From BOG-933 sp037147415 (GTDB lineage Bacteria > Pseudomonadota > Alphaproteobacteria > Azospirillales > Azospirillaceae), in contig JBAWVF010000068.1 in assembly GCA_037147415.1 (NCBI GenBank), positions 1-17,880 on the forward strand: a stretch of DNA of 17,880 nt. The letters are read 5' to 3'. The position numbers and the translations under genes are program-made. The notes under the pieces are model-generated. The model was not told the origin of the DNA. It did not search any database and saw nothing but the letters and a program-made list of their open reading frames with translations. Numbering within the stretch: the stretch's first letter is position 1; the number at the start of each line of letters is the position of its first letter. Shown here in pieces: positions 1-6,508 of this stretch.

Positions 1-51
1 TTGCTTCTCGGAATTGGGCTGTTGCATGAAGACTTTTTGCGGTTGGTATGA
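1..51 (+). CDS. 3' end of an upstream ORF (partial)
   Basis: Frame 1 is open from the first base and ends in TGA at 49-51, giving a tail that reads LLLGIGLLHEDFLRLV. The stop overlaps the ATG of the GH94 gene as ATGA (48-51). Only 16 codons are visible, so the product cannot be identified. Because the next protein is the C-terminal module of cyclic glucan synthase, this tail may belong to the membrane and glycosyltransferase part of the same enzyme, either as a naturally split gene or through a frameshift near position 50. That is inference from context. Confidence 0.45.
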   Translation: MLLGIGLLHEDFLRLV

Positions 52-2561
52 GACGGGTGCCGAAGCCCATGCCCTCGTGTCCATCGCCCCGACCGTTGTC
101 GGCAAGCGCATCGCTGCGACCCGCTCCGCCGCGCCCGATGCTTGAGTTCTTCAACGGGTTCGGCGGGTTCGCCGATCACGGACGGGAATATGTGACGATC
201 CTCGCAGACGGGCAATGGACCCCCGCACCCTGGATCAATGTTATCAGCAACCCGGCCTTCGGCTTTCAAACCTCGGTTGAGGGCGGCGGCTCCACCTGGT
301 CGCTCAACAGTCAACAGAACCATCTCACCCCGTGGTCGAACGATCCCGTGAGCGATACGCCGGGGGAGGTGATATATCTGTTCGACGAGGATAATAAGGA
401 ATTATGGGGACCAACGGCTCTTCCGATCCGCGAGCCGGGAACGTCTTATATTGCCCGACACGGACAGGGCTATAGCCGGTTCCAGCATGACTCGCACGGG
501 ATTGCCCTCGACCTGCTGCAATACGTGCCGGTTGACGATCCGATCAAAATTTCTCGGCTGACCATCACGGATCATTCCGGGCGATTCCGGCGGCTTTCGG
601 TTACCGCCTATGTCGAGTGGGCGCTCGGCATGTCCCGCGCTGCGGCGGCGCCATTCGTGGTCACCGAGATCGATCAGGAAACCGGGGCGATGCTGGCGCG
701 CAACCCCTGGAACGTCGAGTTCGGGCGACGGGTGGCCTTCATGGACCTCGCCGGCCGTCAACTGTCTTGGACCGCCGACCGGACCGAGTTCCTGGGCCGG
801 AACGGCACGCTTGACCGGCCGGCCGCGCTTTCCGGCGTCGCTCCGCTGTCCAACCGGGTCGGCGCCGGTCTTGATCCCTGCGGTGCCCTGCAAACCCGGA
901 TCGAGCTCAAAGCCAAGGGCACGGTCGAAATCGTCTTCCTGCTCGGGGAGGCGGCAACGGAGGCCGAAGCGCGCTCCCTGCTGAAAAAGTACCGGAGCGC
1001 CGATCTCGATGCCGTTTTCGCGACGGTAACCCGCTCTTGGGATGACACGCTTGGCGTGGTTCAGGTGACGACGCCCGATCGATCCATGGACATCATGCTG
1101 AACCGTTGGTTGCTGTACCAGACCCTCGCCTGTCGGGTCCGGGCGCGTTCGGCCTTCTATCAGACCAGCGGGGCCTATGGCTTTCGCGACCAGCTTCAAG
1201 ATGGGATGGCTCTGTGCGTGTCGAGCCCCGAAGTGACGCGCGAGCATCTGCTGCGCGCTGCCGGGCGGCAATTCGTCGAAGGGGACGTCCAGCATTGGTG
1301 GTTACCGGAGTCCGGACGTGGAGTCCGGACGCGTATCTCCGACGACCGGGTGTGGTTGTCTTATAGTGTCGCCCACTATCTCGAGGTCAGCGGTGATCCG
1401 GTCGTCCTGGACGAGATGGTGCCTTTTCTCGAAGGGCCGGTGCTTCGCGAGGGCGAACACGAAGCCTTCTTTCAGCCCACCATGTCCGATCAGCGGGCCT
1501 CTCTGTATGAGCATTGCGCCCTGGCCCTCGATCAAAGCCTTGGGCTCGGCCGTCATGGTTTGCCCCTTATGGGCACCGGAGACTGGAACGACGGCATGAA
1601 CCGAGTCGGAGAGGCGGGGCAAGGCGAAAGCATTTGGCTCGGCTGGTTTCTCCATGCCAGCCTGACAGCGTTTGCTCCGCTGGCCGATGCTCGAGGTGAA
1701 TCGGCGCGGGCCGTAGTTTGGCGCCGGCATGCCGACGCCCTGGCCGAAGCCCTCGAGCAAGCCTGGGATGGGGACTGGTATCGGCGGGCCTATTTCGATG
1801 ATGGCACGCCGCTCGGGTCGGCGTGGAGCGATGAGTGCCGCATAGATTCGATCGCGCAGTCATGGAGCGCGATCTCCGGGGCCGCCGGGCCGGGCCGGGC
1901 CGCGCAAGCGATGGCGGCCGTGGAAAAAATCCTTATCCGGCGAAGGGACGGTTTGGCCCTGCTGTTCACCCCACCCTTCGACCGGACAGAACTCGACCCC
2001 GGATACATCAAAGGATATCCGCCGGGAATCCGGGAGAACGGGGGGCAATACACCCACGCTGCCGCGTGGTCGGTGATTGCGTTCGCCATGCTCGGTGACG
2101 GCGACAAAGCGTGGACGTTGTTCTCGACCCTGAATCCCGTCACCCATGCGATGACGCGCGAGGCGGTTCACCGCTACAAGGTCGAGCCCTACGTCGCTGC
2201 CGCCGACCTTTATTCCGTTCCCCCCCATGTCGGACGCGGCGGATGGACTTGGTATACCGGCTCGGCCGGCTGGATGTACCGGGCCGGTTTGGAGTGGATA
2301 CTCGGGTTTCGCTTGCGGGGAACCGAGTTGCTCCTGGACCCTTGCATCCCGAAATCATGGCCGAGCTTTGGTATCACGTTCCGGTACCATTCCGCCACCT
2401 ACGACATCCGGGTTGAAAATCCACAGGGTGTCTGCCGCGGAATCATCCGTTCGGAACTGGACGGTGTGGTCCTGCCGGACCATCAAGTGCGGATCCCGCT
2501 GGTCGATGACGGTGTTGGCCATCGCGTGCGGATTGTCCTCGGAGACATGGCGCACCGGTGA
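48..2561 (+). CDS. ndvB: GH94 module of cyclic beta-1,2-glucan synthase (NdvB/ChvB C-terminal part)
   Basis: 837 residues. From about residue 31 (MLEFFNGFGGFADHGREYV) to the end the protein reads like the C-terminal region of NdvB/ChvB cyclic beta-1,2-glucan synthases: a beta-sandwich domain (about 35-300), an (alpha/alpha)6 barrel (about 350-770) and a short C-terminal beta domain. The GH94 signature GDWNDGMN lies at 511-518, with D515 matching the usual catalytic aspartate. In full-length synthases (about 2,800 aa) this module phosphorolyses the linear glucan and sets ring size in the periplasmic-glucan pathway. Here the large membrane GT84 part is not in the same frame: an in-frame TGA lies at 27-29 and the upstream ORF ends inside the ATGA overlap. 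Residues 1-30 are Pro/Ser/Arg-rich, like an interdomain linker. It could be a translationally coupled split subunit, a frameshifted NdvB, or a separate phosphorylase. The domain call is firm; the start and gene boundary are not. Confidence 0.88.
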   Translation: MRRVPKPMPSCPSPRPLSASASLRPAPPRPMLEFFNGFGGFADHGREYVTILADGQWTPAPWINVISNPAFGFQTSVEGGGSTWSLNSQQNHLTPWSNDPVSDTPGEVIYLFDEDNKELWGPTALPIREPGTSYIARHGQGYSRFQHDSHGIALDLLQYVPVDDPIKISRLTITDHSGRFRRLSVTAYVEWALGMSRAAAAPFVVTEIDQETGAMLARNPWNVEFGRRVAFMDLAGRQLSWTADRTEFLGRNGTLDRPAALSGVAPLSNRVGAGLDPCGALQTRIELKAKGTVEIVFLLGEAATEAEARSLLKKYRSADLDAVFATVTRSWDDTLGVVQVTTPDRSMDIMLNRWLLYQTLACRVRARSAFYQTSGAYGFRDQLQDGMALCVSSPEVTREHLLRAAGRQFVEGDVQHWWLPESGRGVRTRISDDRVWLSYSVAHYLEVSGDPVVLDEMVPFLEGPVLREGEHEAFFQPTMSDQRASLYEHCALALDQSLGLGRHGLPLMGTGDWNDGMNRVGEAGQGESIWLGWFLHASLTAFAPLADARGESARAVVWRRHADALAEALEQAWDGDWYRRAYFDDGTPLGSAWSDECRIDSIAQSWSAISGAAGPGRAAQAMAAVEKILIRRRDGLALLFTPPFDRTELDPGYIKGYPPGIRENGGQYTHAAAWSVIAFAMLGDGDKAWTLFSTLNPVTHAMTREAVHRYKVEPYVAAADLYSVPPHVGRGGWTWYTGSAGWMYRAGLEWILGFRLRGTELLLDPCIPKSWPSFGITFRYHSATYDIRVENPQGVCRGIIRSELDGVVLPDHQVRIPLVDDGVGHRVRIVLGDMAHR

Positions 2562-2574
2562 AACTTGTGTTCCG

Positions 2575-2605
2575 ATGATGACGGATGATTCCCGTCCGTC
2601 ATCAT
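2575..2605 (+). terminator. Hairpin downstream of the GH94 gene, candidate terminator
   Basis: A perfect 11-bp inverted repeat, ATGATGACGGA (2575-2585) and TCCGTCATCAT (2595-2605), encloses a 9-nt loop and begins 14 bases after the GH94 stop. No run of T follows, so it is not a textbook intrinsic terminator. It may act as a 3' stabilising hairpin or a Rho-associated end. Position and symmetry support a transcript-end role. Confidence 0.5.
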
Positions 2606-2712
2606 GAGGCAGATTGTTGCAGATGCATACGGCTAACGGTCGCAGTGCATAACGAGATACGCTTATGATATAGCTTGGCAGCAACCACTCAACCGGACGA
2701 TCGAGCCTCACC

Positions 2713-3030
2713 ATGAACCGCTTCCTTGTCACCATCGTGTTTCGTGAACTGAATGTCAGTCCCGAAAAAATCTCTGAGCGTCTCAAGAAAATCGGAGAGG
2801 TGCGGCCCGCGATCACCGGACAACTTGTCGGGGATATCGTGTTGTTTTTCTTAAAGACTTATGCCGGTTGCCATGAGGTGGCAAGTGAACTGCGCGGAAT
2901 GTCATCCGACCTGCGTAAGCCCAAAATGCCGCCTGTCATCGGTGATAAAGATGAACTGTTAATTGTTGATGTTGGAGCAAATACCATTATTCCAAGCGAA
3001 GGGACCAAGATGTGGCTGTTCCGCAAATAA
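2713..3030 (+). CDS. Hypothetical 105-aa protein
   Basis: Open frame of 105 aa starting at MNRFLVTIVF. I do not recognise a family. The N-terminal half is charged and amphipathic (KISERLKKIGEV), followed by a hydrophobic stretch around residues 41-50 (GDIVLFFLKT) too short for a confident membrane helix. The C-terminal third is beta-rich (ELLIVDVGANTII). No clear Shine-Dalgarno precedes the ATG. Base composition is visibly more AT-rich than in the GH94 gene, as in the rest of 2700-3420, which suggests acquired DNA. It lies next to an antitoxin remnant and could belong to the same decayed island. It may also not be expressed. Confidence 0.4.
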   Translation: MNRFLVTIVFRELNVSPEKISERLKKIGEVRPAITGQLVGDIVLFFLKTYAGCHEVASELRGMSSDLRKPKMPPVIGDKDELLIVDVGANTIIPSEGTKMWLFRK

Positions 3031-3108
3031 GTTGTCTTCAACATAGATACCTTGCCGCCGCGTCATCAAGGCCCATCCGTGTGTTCAAGCAAACTTTGCG
3101 AGGATGTT

Positions 3109-3327
3109 ATGCCGAAGATTGTTCAAAACACATTCGAATTACCGGGATCAACCGACCTCAATATTTGTTTTGATATTTTTCTCATTATAAAGTCGGTATT
3201 TTTGGTTTTAGTGGCGTTTCATCGGGCGCTTGACCCGGAGAACGTCGCCGTTTCCATCGACACCTTAAACCGCGTTGCGGCGGCACTGGGTAAACGCCTG
3301 AAGATCGAACCGGTTGACTGCACCTGA
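3109..3327 (+). pseudogene. Remnant of a HigA-like XRE antitoxin (C-terminal tail)
   Basis: From ATG 3109, preceded by GAGGA, the frame encodes 72 aa. The last 25 or so residues (SIDTLNRVAAALGKRLKIEP) match the final helices of XRE/HigA-type helix-turn-helix antitoxins, where 'VSIDTLNRVAxALGKRLKIE' is typical. The residues before it (ICFDIFLIIKSVFLVLVAF) are hydrophobic and unlike any HTH, and the recognition helices are absent in all three + frames. The open frame extends upstream to a TTG at 3052. I read this as the 3' end of an antitoxin gene joined to unrelated DNA near 3220. No intact partner toxin is visible. Alternatively it is a new small protein, which I think less likely. Confidence 0.5.
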
Positions 3328-3419
3328 TCGCCCGTCTTGACGACCAAATATCGTGATGGCGAAATTGTAAAAGGAAACAATGATGGCCCCACCTCGTGGT
3401 CCAAGAATTCTTTCGTCCC

Positions 3420-3512
3420 CTAAGCCAGACGCGCCCTATCTACCAAATGATCAAAGTCAGCATTGGCCGTCACAAGAGTTCGGTGAACGGCCGCTGTCCC
3501 CTCTAAATAGGC
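3420..3512 (-). pseudogene. Possible PIN-like domain fragment
   Basis: On the - strand a frame ending in TAG (3420-3422) reads AYLEGTAAVHRTLVTANADF and then DHLVDRARLA. The 'LVTANADFDHL' string resembles the strand-turn-helix near the end of PIN or DUF5615-type nucleases (T-x-[DN]-x-DF). There is no start codon, ribosome site or complete domain, so at best it is a decayed toxin fragment near the antitoxin remnant. Low confidence. Confidence 0.2.
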
Positions 3513-3519
3513 CGGAGTA

Positions 3520-3768
3520 ATGACCGCATCTTCCTTCGTCGCGTTCTTCAGACGATTTGGTACCAAAGCCCCTCTTGAGCCAATTCTCATCGGTGACCGC
3601 TATCATCGTGTCGGGCAACCGAAGCCGACTTTCCAGGTGGTCCGGGCAATCAACTTCCCGCACCAGCCGCCACATGTGGCCCTCGTGTCCGAGAACAATG
3701 ATCAGCGGATGTTGACCATCGGGGTCAGCGTACTGCAAGACCCGGAACATTGGGTGCGAGTGGGATGA
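3520..3768 (+). CDS. Conserved hypothetical small protein (82 aa)
   Basis: 82 aa. After about 20 variable residues, the core (LIGDRYHRVGQPKPTFQVVR, then a PPHVALVSENNDQRMLTIGV stretch and LQDPEHWVRVG) has the look of a compact beta-rich protein seen as small hypotheticals in Alphaproteobacteria: a 'G-dryrrvg-pkp-wvV' opening, a 'PHV-Lv' strand, a 'TI-vsaLlD' strand and a final 'RV'. I know no function for it. A GGAG lies 4 bases before ATG 3520. The stop overlaps the next gene's ATG as ATGA (3765-3768), so the two are probably translated together. The opposite-strand frame 3457-3750 is treated as a shadow. Confidence 0.6.
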   Translation: MTASSFVAFFRRFGTKAPLEPILIGDRYHRVGQPKPTFQVVRAINFPHQPPHVALVSENNDQRMLTIGVSVLQDPEHWVRVG

Positions 3769-3971
3769 CCGGATTGGAGATTACACGCTCTGACACTTTC
3801 GTCACCGTGACCGATGGCGACGATATTCGGGTCAGAGACTGCCACTGTCCGACCGCAGCGCAAACATTTGCTGACGCTTTACAGGACAACCTGGAAGCTG
3901 CCTGGGCATGGCTGCATCATCGTGAGCCGATCCATGTGACGTTACCGCTCGTGCCGAAGCCGAAGAACTGA
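3765..3971 (+). CDS. Hypothetical small acidic protein coupled to the preceding gene
   Basis: 68 aa from ATG 3765 (MTGLEITRSDTFVTVTDGDD), ending in VTLPLVPKPKN. The ATG sits in an ATGA overlap with the upstream small gene, which is why this start is preferred over the TTG at 3750. The sequence is acidic and suggests a short beta-hairpin followed by an amphipathic helix (AQTFADALQDNLEAAWAWLH). No family recognised. The helix plus the coupling to a small conserved protein would suit a two-component small complex, but no known toxin or antitoxin motif is visible. Confidence 0.45.
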   Translation: MTGLEITRSDTFVTVTDGDDIRVRDCHCPTAAQTFADALQDNLEAAWAWLHHREPIHVTLPLVPKPKN

Positions 3972-4141
3972 GGATTGATGCCGAAGCCGACCATCCCCGA
4001 TCTGGCAATTGCCTCACTGTCATCGACGGCAAGCGGACCCGCCAAGCCATCTGTTCCAGCTTTCGTTTGTTGAGGCCTTTGTGAGCAAATTCTACGGTCG
4101 AATGTCACTTCGAATTAAAATATGTGGGGAAGCACACGGCT

Positions 4142-4435
4142 TCATTGCTGTCTGAATAGCGGACTTCTCGGTTTCTGGGCGCTGATGCGCGTCCCCTCGG
4201 CAGTCCCCAGAGAAACGGCAGCGACCACGCCGTCTCCACGCGGGCGCACCCCACGCTCCCTGACCTCGCCGCCGGGCCTGACCGTTGCCGCCACTCGCGT
4301 GAACAAGTCCGGTGGGGAGTGAACCTCCGTGCCGTCGGTCAGCAGCAGGCCCCCCTCGTCACCGTCCGGGGTGCGCAGTAACCTGTCTACCGTGCCTTGA
4401 GTTTCGGTCAGGTTAGAAGTACCGATGCCGTGCAT
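4142..4435 (-). CDS. Small conserved hypothetical protein (97 aa)
   Basis: 97 aa, starting MHGIGTSNLTETQGTVDRLL. A strong Shine-Dalgarno (AAAGGAG) lies 6 bases before the ATG, which supports this strand. The core GTVDRLLRTPDGDEGGLLLT followed by DGTEVHSPPDLFTRVAATVRPGGEVRERGV has the rhythm of a small OB-fold-like protein found as hypotheticals in proteobacteria ('G-v-rlL-tp-G-v-GllL-DGt-v--Pp-l---v---v-pGd-v---G'). Function unknown to me. It is the last gene of a same-strand run with the 25-aa membrane peptide and the PA2169-type protein, 46 bases after the former. Confidence 0.7.
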   Translation of the reverse strand: MHGIGTSNLTETQGTVDRLLRTPDGDEGGLLLTDGTEVHSPPDLFTRVAATVRPGGEVRERGVRPRGDGVVAAVSLGTAEGTRISAQKPRSPLFRQQ

Positions 4436-4475
4436 GACGATCTCCTTTCAAAGTTCGTTGCGATACAGACGAGCT

Positions 4476-4490
4476 GCCATTTCAAATGGC
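4476..4490. repeat. 15-base palindrome over the stop codon of the 25-aa gene
   Basis: GCCATTT-C-AAATGGC is a perfect inverted repeat that includes the stop codon of the 25-aa membrane peptide (4482-4484) and precedes the 97-aa gene. In the transcript it would form a short hairpin and could adjust the ratio of the two products. A chance palindrome is possible at this length. Confidence 0.35.
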
Positions 4491-4559
4491 GTGGAACAGA
4501 TAGAGCAGGATGATAATCGGGAGCGGAACCCCGAACACAAATAGCAGAATGCCACGCAT
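4482..4559 (-). CDS. 25-aa single-pass membrane peptide
   Basis: Frame on the - strand: ATG at 4559, stop at 4482-4484, product MRGILLFVFGVPLPIIILLY then LFHAI. Apart from R2 and H23 it is entirely hydrophobic or small and forms one membrane helix with a central Pro-Leu-Pro kink. Peptides of the form 'M-ILLW-LGIPIPIIILL' are familiar as small unannotated membrane proteins in Alphaproteobacteria, but I know no assigned function. AGAGGA lies 8 bases upstream of the ATG. It sits between the PA2169-type gene (45-base gap) and the 97-aa gene (46-base gap) on the same strand, which suggests a three-gene transcript. It is short enough to be missed by standard gene callers. Confidence 0.65.
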   Translation of the reverse strand: MRGILLFVFGVPLPIIILLYLFHAI

Positions 4560-4604
4560 AAGATTGGTCCTCTAGTTACCGCTGGTGAGCCGGTTGGCAC
4601 CGTA

Positions 4605-5066
4605 TCAGCAGGAGCGCGCCTTGAGTTCGTGCTTGATGTCGCGGATATCGTCGTGACCGGCCTTGACCCGTTCGTACGCGTTGGCGACCACCGTCTGGAT
4701 ATGGTCGGTCAGGTTACCGGCCTGGAGGGCGGCTTCGTACTTGCCTTTGATGTAGTCCTCGCCGCGTTCGACCTCGTCGATCACGGTTTCGTCGCTGCCG
4801 GTGACGGCGTTCTTGAGGTTGAGAAACGCGCGGTATCCAGCGGCCAGAAGGCTGCCGTCGTCCTGGGCTTTCCCACCCAGGCTGCGCACCTCGGTCTGAA
4901 GCTCGGCGGTCAGTAACTGCCGTTCAAGAGCGCGGGCAACGAACATTCTTTTAAAATGTGGCTTTTGGGCGTCTTTGGCGGCATCCCCATAGCCGTTCGC
5001 GCTGTCCAGGGTGGTCAAAATCAGGCCATTCAGCACGTGGATCTGTTGTTCAGTGATACTGGGCAT
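4605..5066 (-). CDS. PA2169/DUF2383-family four-helix-bundle protein
   Basis: 153 aa from ATG 5066 (MPSITEQQIHVLNGLILTTL). AAAGGA lies 8 bases before this ATG, and the family normally begins here, so the longer open frame reaching 5231 is not used. The sequence is almost wholly helical. It opens with 'LN-LI-T--D--NGY-DAA', typical of PA2169/DUF2383 proteins with a ferritin-like four-helix bundle, and continues with ALERQLLTAELQTEVRSLGG (about 45-65), YRAFLNLKNAVTGSDETVID (about 79-98) and a long terminal helix. The biochemical role is not established; members often appear in general-stress loci. It heads a probable three-gene operon with the 25-aa membrane peptide and the 97-aa protein. Confidence 0.85.
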   Translation of the reverse strand: MPSITEQQIHVLNGLILTTLDSANGYGDAAKDAQKPHFKRMFVARALERQLLTAELQTEVRSLGGKAQDDGSLLAAGYRAFLNLKNAVTGSDETVIDEVERGEDYIKGKYEAALQAGNLTDHIQTVVANAYERVKAGHDDIRDIKHELKARSC

Positions 5067-5260
5067 TGCTGATATCCTTTGTCCGAGGATCGTGACCGGC
5101 TTATGGGTCAGGGCGCCTCTTGCCTGTCGCAGTCGTCTTGGGCCTACCTCGCCACTACAGACTGTGAGCATGGGACTACGGACAAGGTCGTGCAAGGCTC
5201 GGATAATACTCACAGCCCAACTTCGCCACATGGCCCTACAAATACGAACAATAACAGCAG

Positions 5261-5289
5261 GTTATGCCGTTAGAGTGGAGCACCGTCAA
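5261..5289 (-). promoter_or_regulatory. Possible promoter upstream of the PA2169-type gene
   Basis: Read on the - strand, TTGACG (5289-5284) is followed after 17 bases by CATAAC (5266-5261), a 5/6 and 4/6 match to -35 and -10 boxes. It lies about 195 bases before the PA2169-type start, in the only noncoding gap (5067-5290) ahead of that gene, so a promoter is expected hereabouts. In GC-rich genomes such matches are weak evidence. Confidence 0.25.
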
Positions 5290-5290
5290 G

Positions 5291-6442
5291 TTAGCGCCGC
5301 TTTTGTTTTAACATGACCGAAGCGCGCCAAAAGCCAAGCCGGGCTCCGTCGACGAAATGAACGTGGCGGTCGGTTGCGAAGTCGCCCACCAAGCAGGTAA
5401 CGGTGGCGGCTTCTGCCCGACTGGTACCATACAGGATCGTTCCGGCCGCCTCGGCTTTAGCGAGGATCGCCTCAATTTGTTCGGCTTCCGCGTTGGTGAC
5501 GTCGAGCACCAAGCGCGGCCCGCCGGCCTGCTTGCGATAGTCGGAGCGTTCGGCGATGCCGCGGCGATAGCGGTCGGTATCCACCGATCCAAGCCGGCCA
5601 CCCAGACAATGCACCAGCGAAATGATCAGGCTGCCGAGCACGATTTTAAAAGCTCGACGCAGCCTTCGCCAACCCGGCGGTTCGGTGTGGAGTTCCAGGC
5701 AAAATGCACGCCATGATGGCAGCGGTTTGGGCGTCAGCAGGCTGCCATCGCCAAGGGGGCCTGCCTCTGCGGTCGGCACGATCGCTTCAATCGCCTCTTG
5801 AATGTGAGCGATTGTCCTGTAACCGTCTGCTCCGGACTCCAACGGATCGACGATCAGACACAGCACGGTATCGCGTCGGGCCGCCACCGGCCGCCACCGA
5901 CATGACAGTTGAGCAAGGCCGGGGATCGGTCCGGCTTTGGCGGCAATAGCCCAGCGTGTTCCTCCTTTGACCCAGCTTTCCGCCGCCGCTGCTCCGGCGC
6001 CGAGAAACTGACCGAAACTATCGCCATTGCCGAAATCCTGAAGAGCGACCAAAGTCGGCAACCCGGCCTGCGATAGCGCCGCGACCGGTACCATGCCGAC
6101 CCGCAAGGGAACATTCAACTCTTCGGCGGCCCAGTAAGCGAGAGCGGCCAGCACGCTTTCAATCGCTTGCCGGCATTGTGGCGGAACGGCGGCCATGGCG
6201 CCGTCACCGCCGAACTGACAGGATGCTGCGCCGCCGAGCCCCTCCTGGTCGTTCAGGACATGAGAAAGGGCGGCAACAATGGCGCCGGCGACGAAATTCA
6301 CGTCGCGATCCAGTCCCGCCGCGGCCAGCTTCGTGCTGCCGATGACATCGGCCACCGCCAGCCACCAGTTATCCGGCAACTGAGTGTAGGCGTCCGGGTC
6401 GTGACTGGATGCGGTGAAGTCACGGATACTGGGCAGATTCAT
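5291..6442 (-). CDS. DUF3095-family protein, class III cyclase-like
   Basis: 383 aa from ATG 6442 (MNLPSIRDF); a TTG one codon earlier is also open. The N-terminal half has WWLAVADVIGSTKLA (26-40) and CQFGGDGA (75-82). D32 and D80 occupy positions like the metal-binding aspartates of class III nucleotidyl cyclases ('aD--GST' and 'GDG'). This pairing and the overall length fit the DUF3095 family, described as adenylate-cyclase-like but without established activity as far as I know. A hydrophobic segment near residues 270-290 (FKIVLGSLIISLVHCL) may be a buried helix or membrane contact; no signal peptide is seen. The C-terminal part (RLVLDVTNAEAEQIEAILAK) resembles an alpha/beta domain that sorts substrates by ratio. 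The gene runs on the same strand as the bacterioferritin-like gene, 66 bases downstream of it. Confidence 0.78.
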   Translation of the reverse strand: MNLPSIRDFTASSHDPDAYTQLPDNWWLAVADVIGSTKLAAAGLDRDVNFVAGAIVAALSHVLNDQEGLGGAASCQFGGDGAMAAVPPQCRQAIESVLAALAYWAAEELNVPLRVGMVPVAALSQAGLPTLVALQDFGNGDSFGQFLGAGAAAAESWVKGGTRWAIAAKAGPIPGLAQLSCRWRPVAARRDTVLCLIVDPLESGADGYRTIAHIQEAIEAIVPTAEAGPLGDGSLLTPKPLPSWRAFCLELHTEPPGWRRLRRAFKIVLGSLIISLVHCLGGRLGSVDTDRYRRGIAERSDYRKQAGGPRLVLDVTNAEAEQIEAILAKAEAAGTILYGTSRAEAATVTCLVGDFATDRHVHFVDGARLGFWRASVMLKQKRR

Positions 6443-6508
6443 CAAGACACTCTATGGGTTATCCTCACGGCAAGGCACGAGCGGCAGATATTCGGAGAAA
6501 GTGGCACC

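Noticed and set aside
402..1295. Long antisense frame of 297 aa
   Set aside because: It lies wholly within the GH94 gene, has an Arg/Pro/Gly-rich shadow composition and no recognisable motif.
3457..3750. 97-aa frame on the - strand
   Set aside because: It overlaps the better-supported + strand 82-aa gene, whose sequence has a conserved-looking core and a coupled neighbour.
3979..4074. 31-codon + strand frame after the coupled small genes
   Set aside because: Low-complexity Ser/Ala/Pro content, no ribosome site and no recognisable feature; the 3972-4141 gap shows nothing else.
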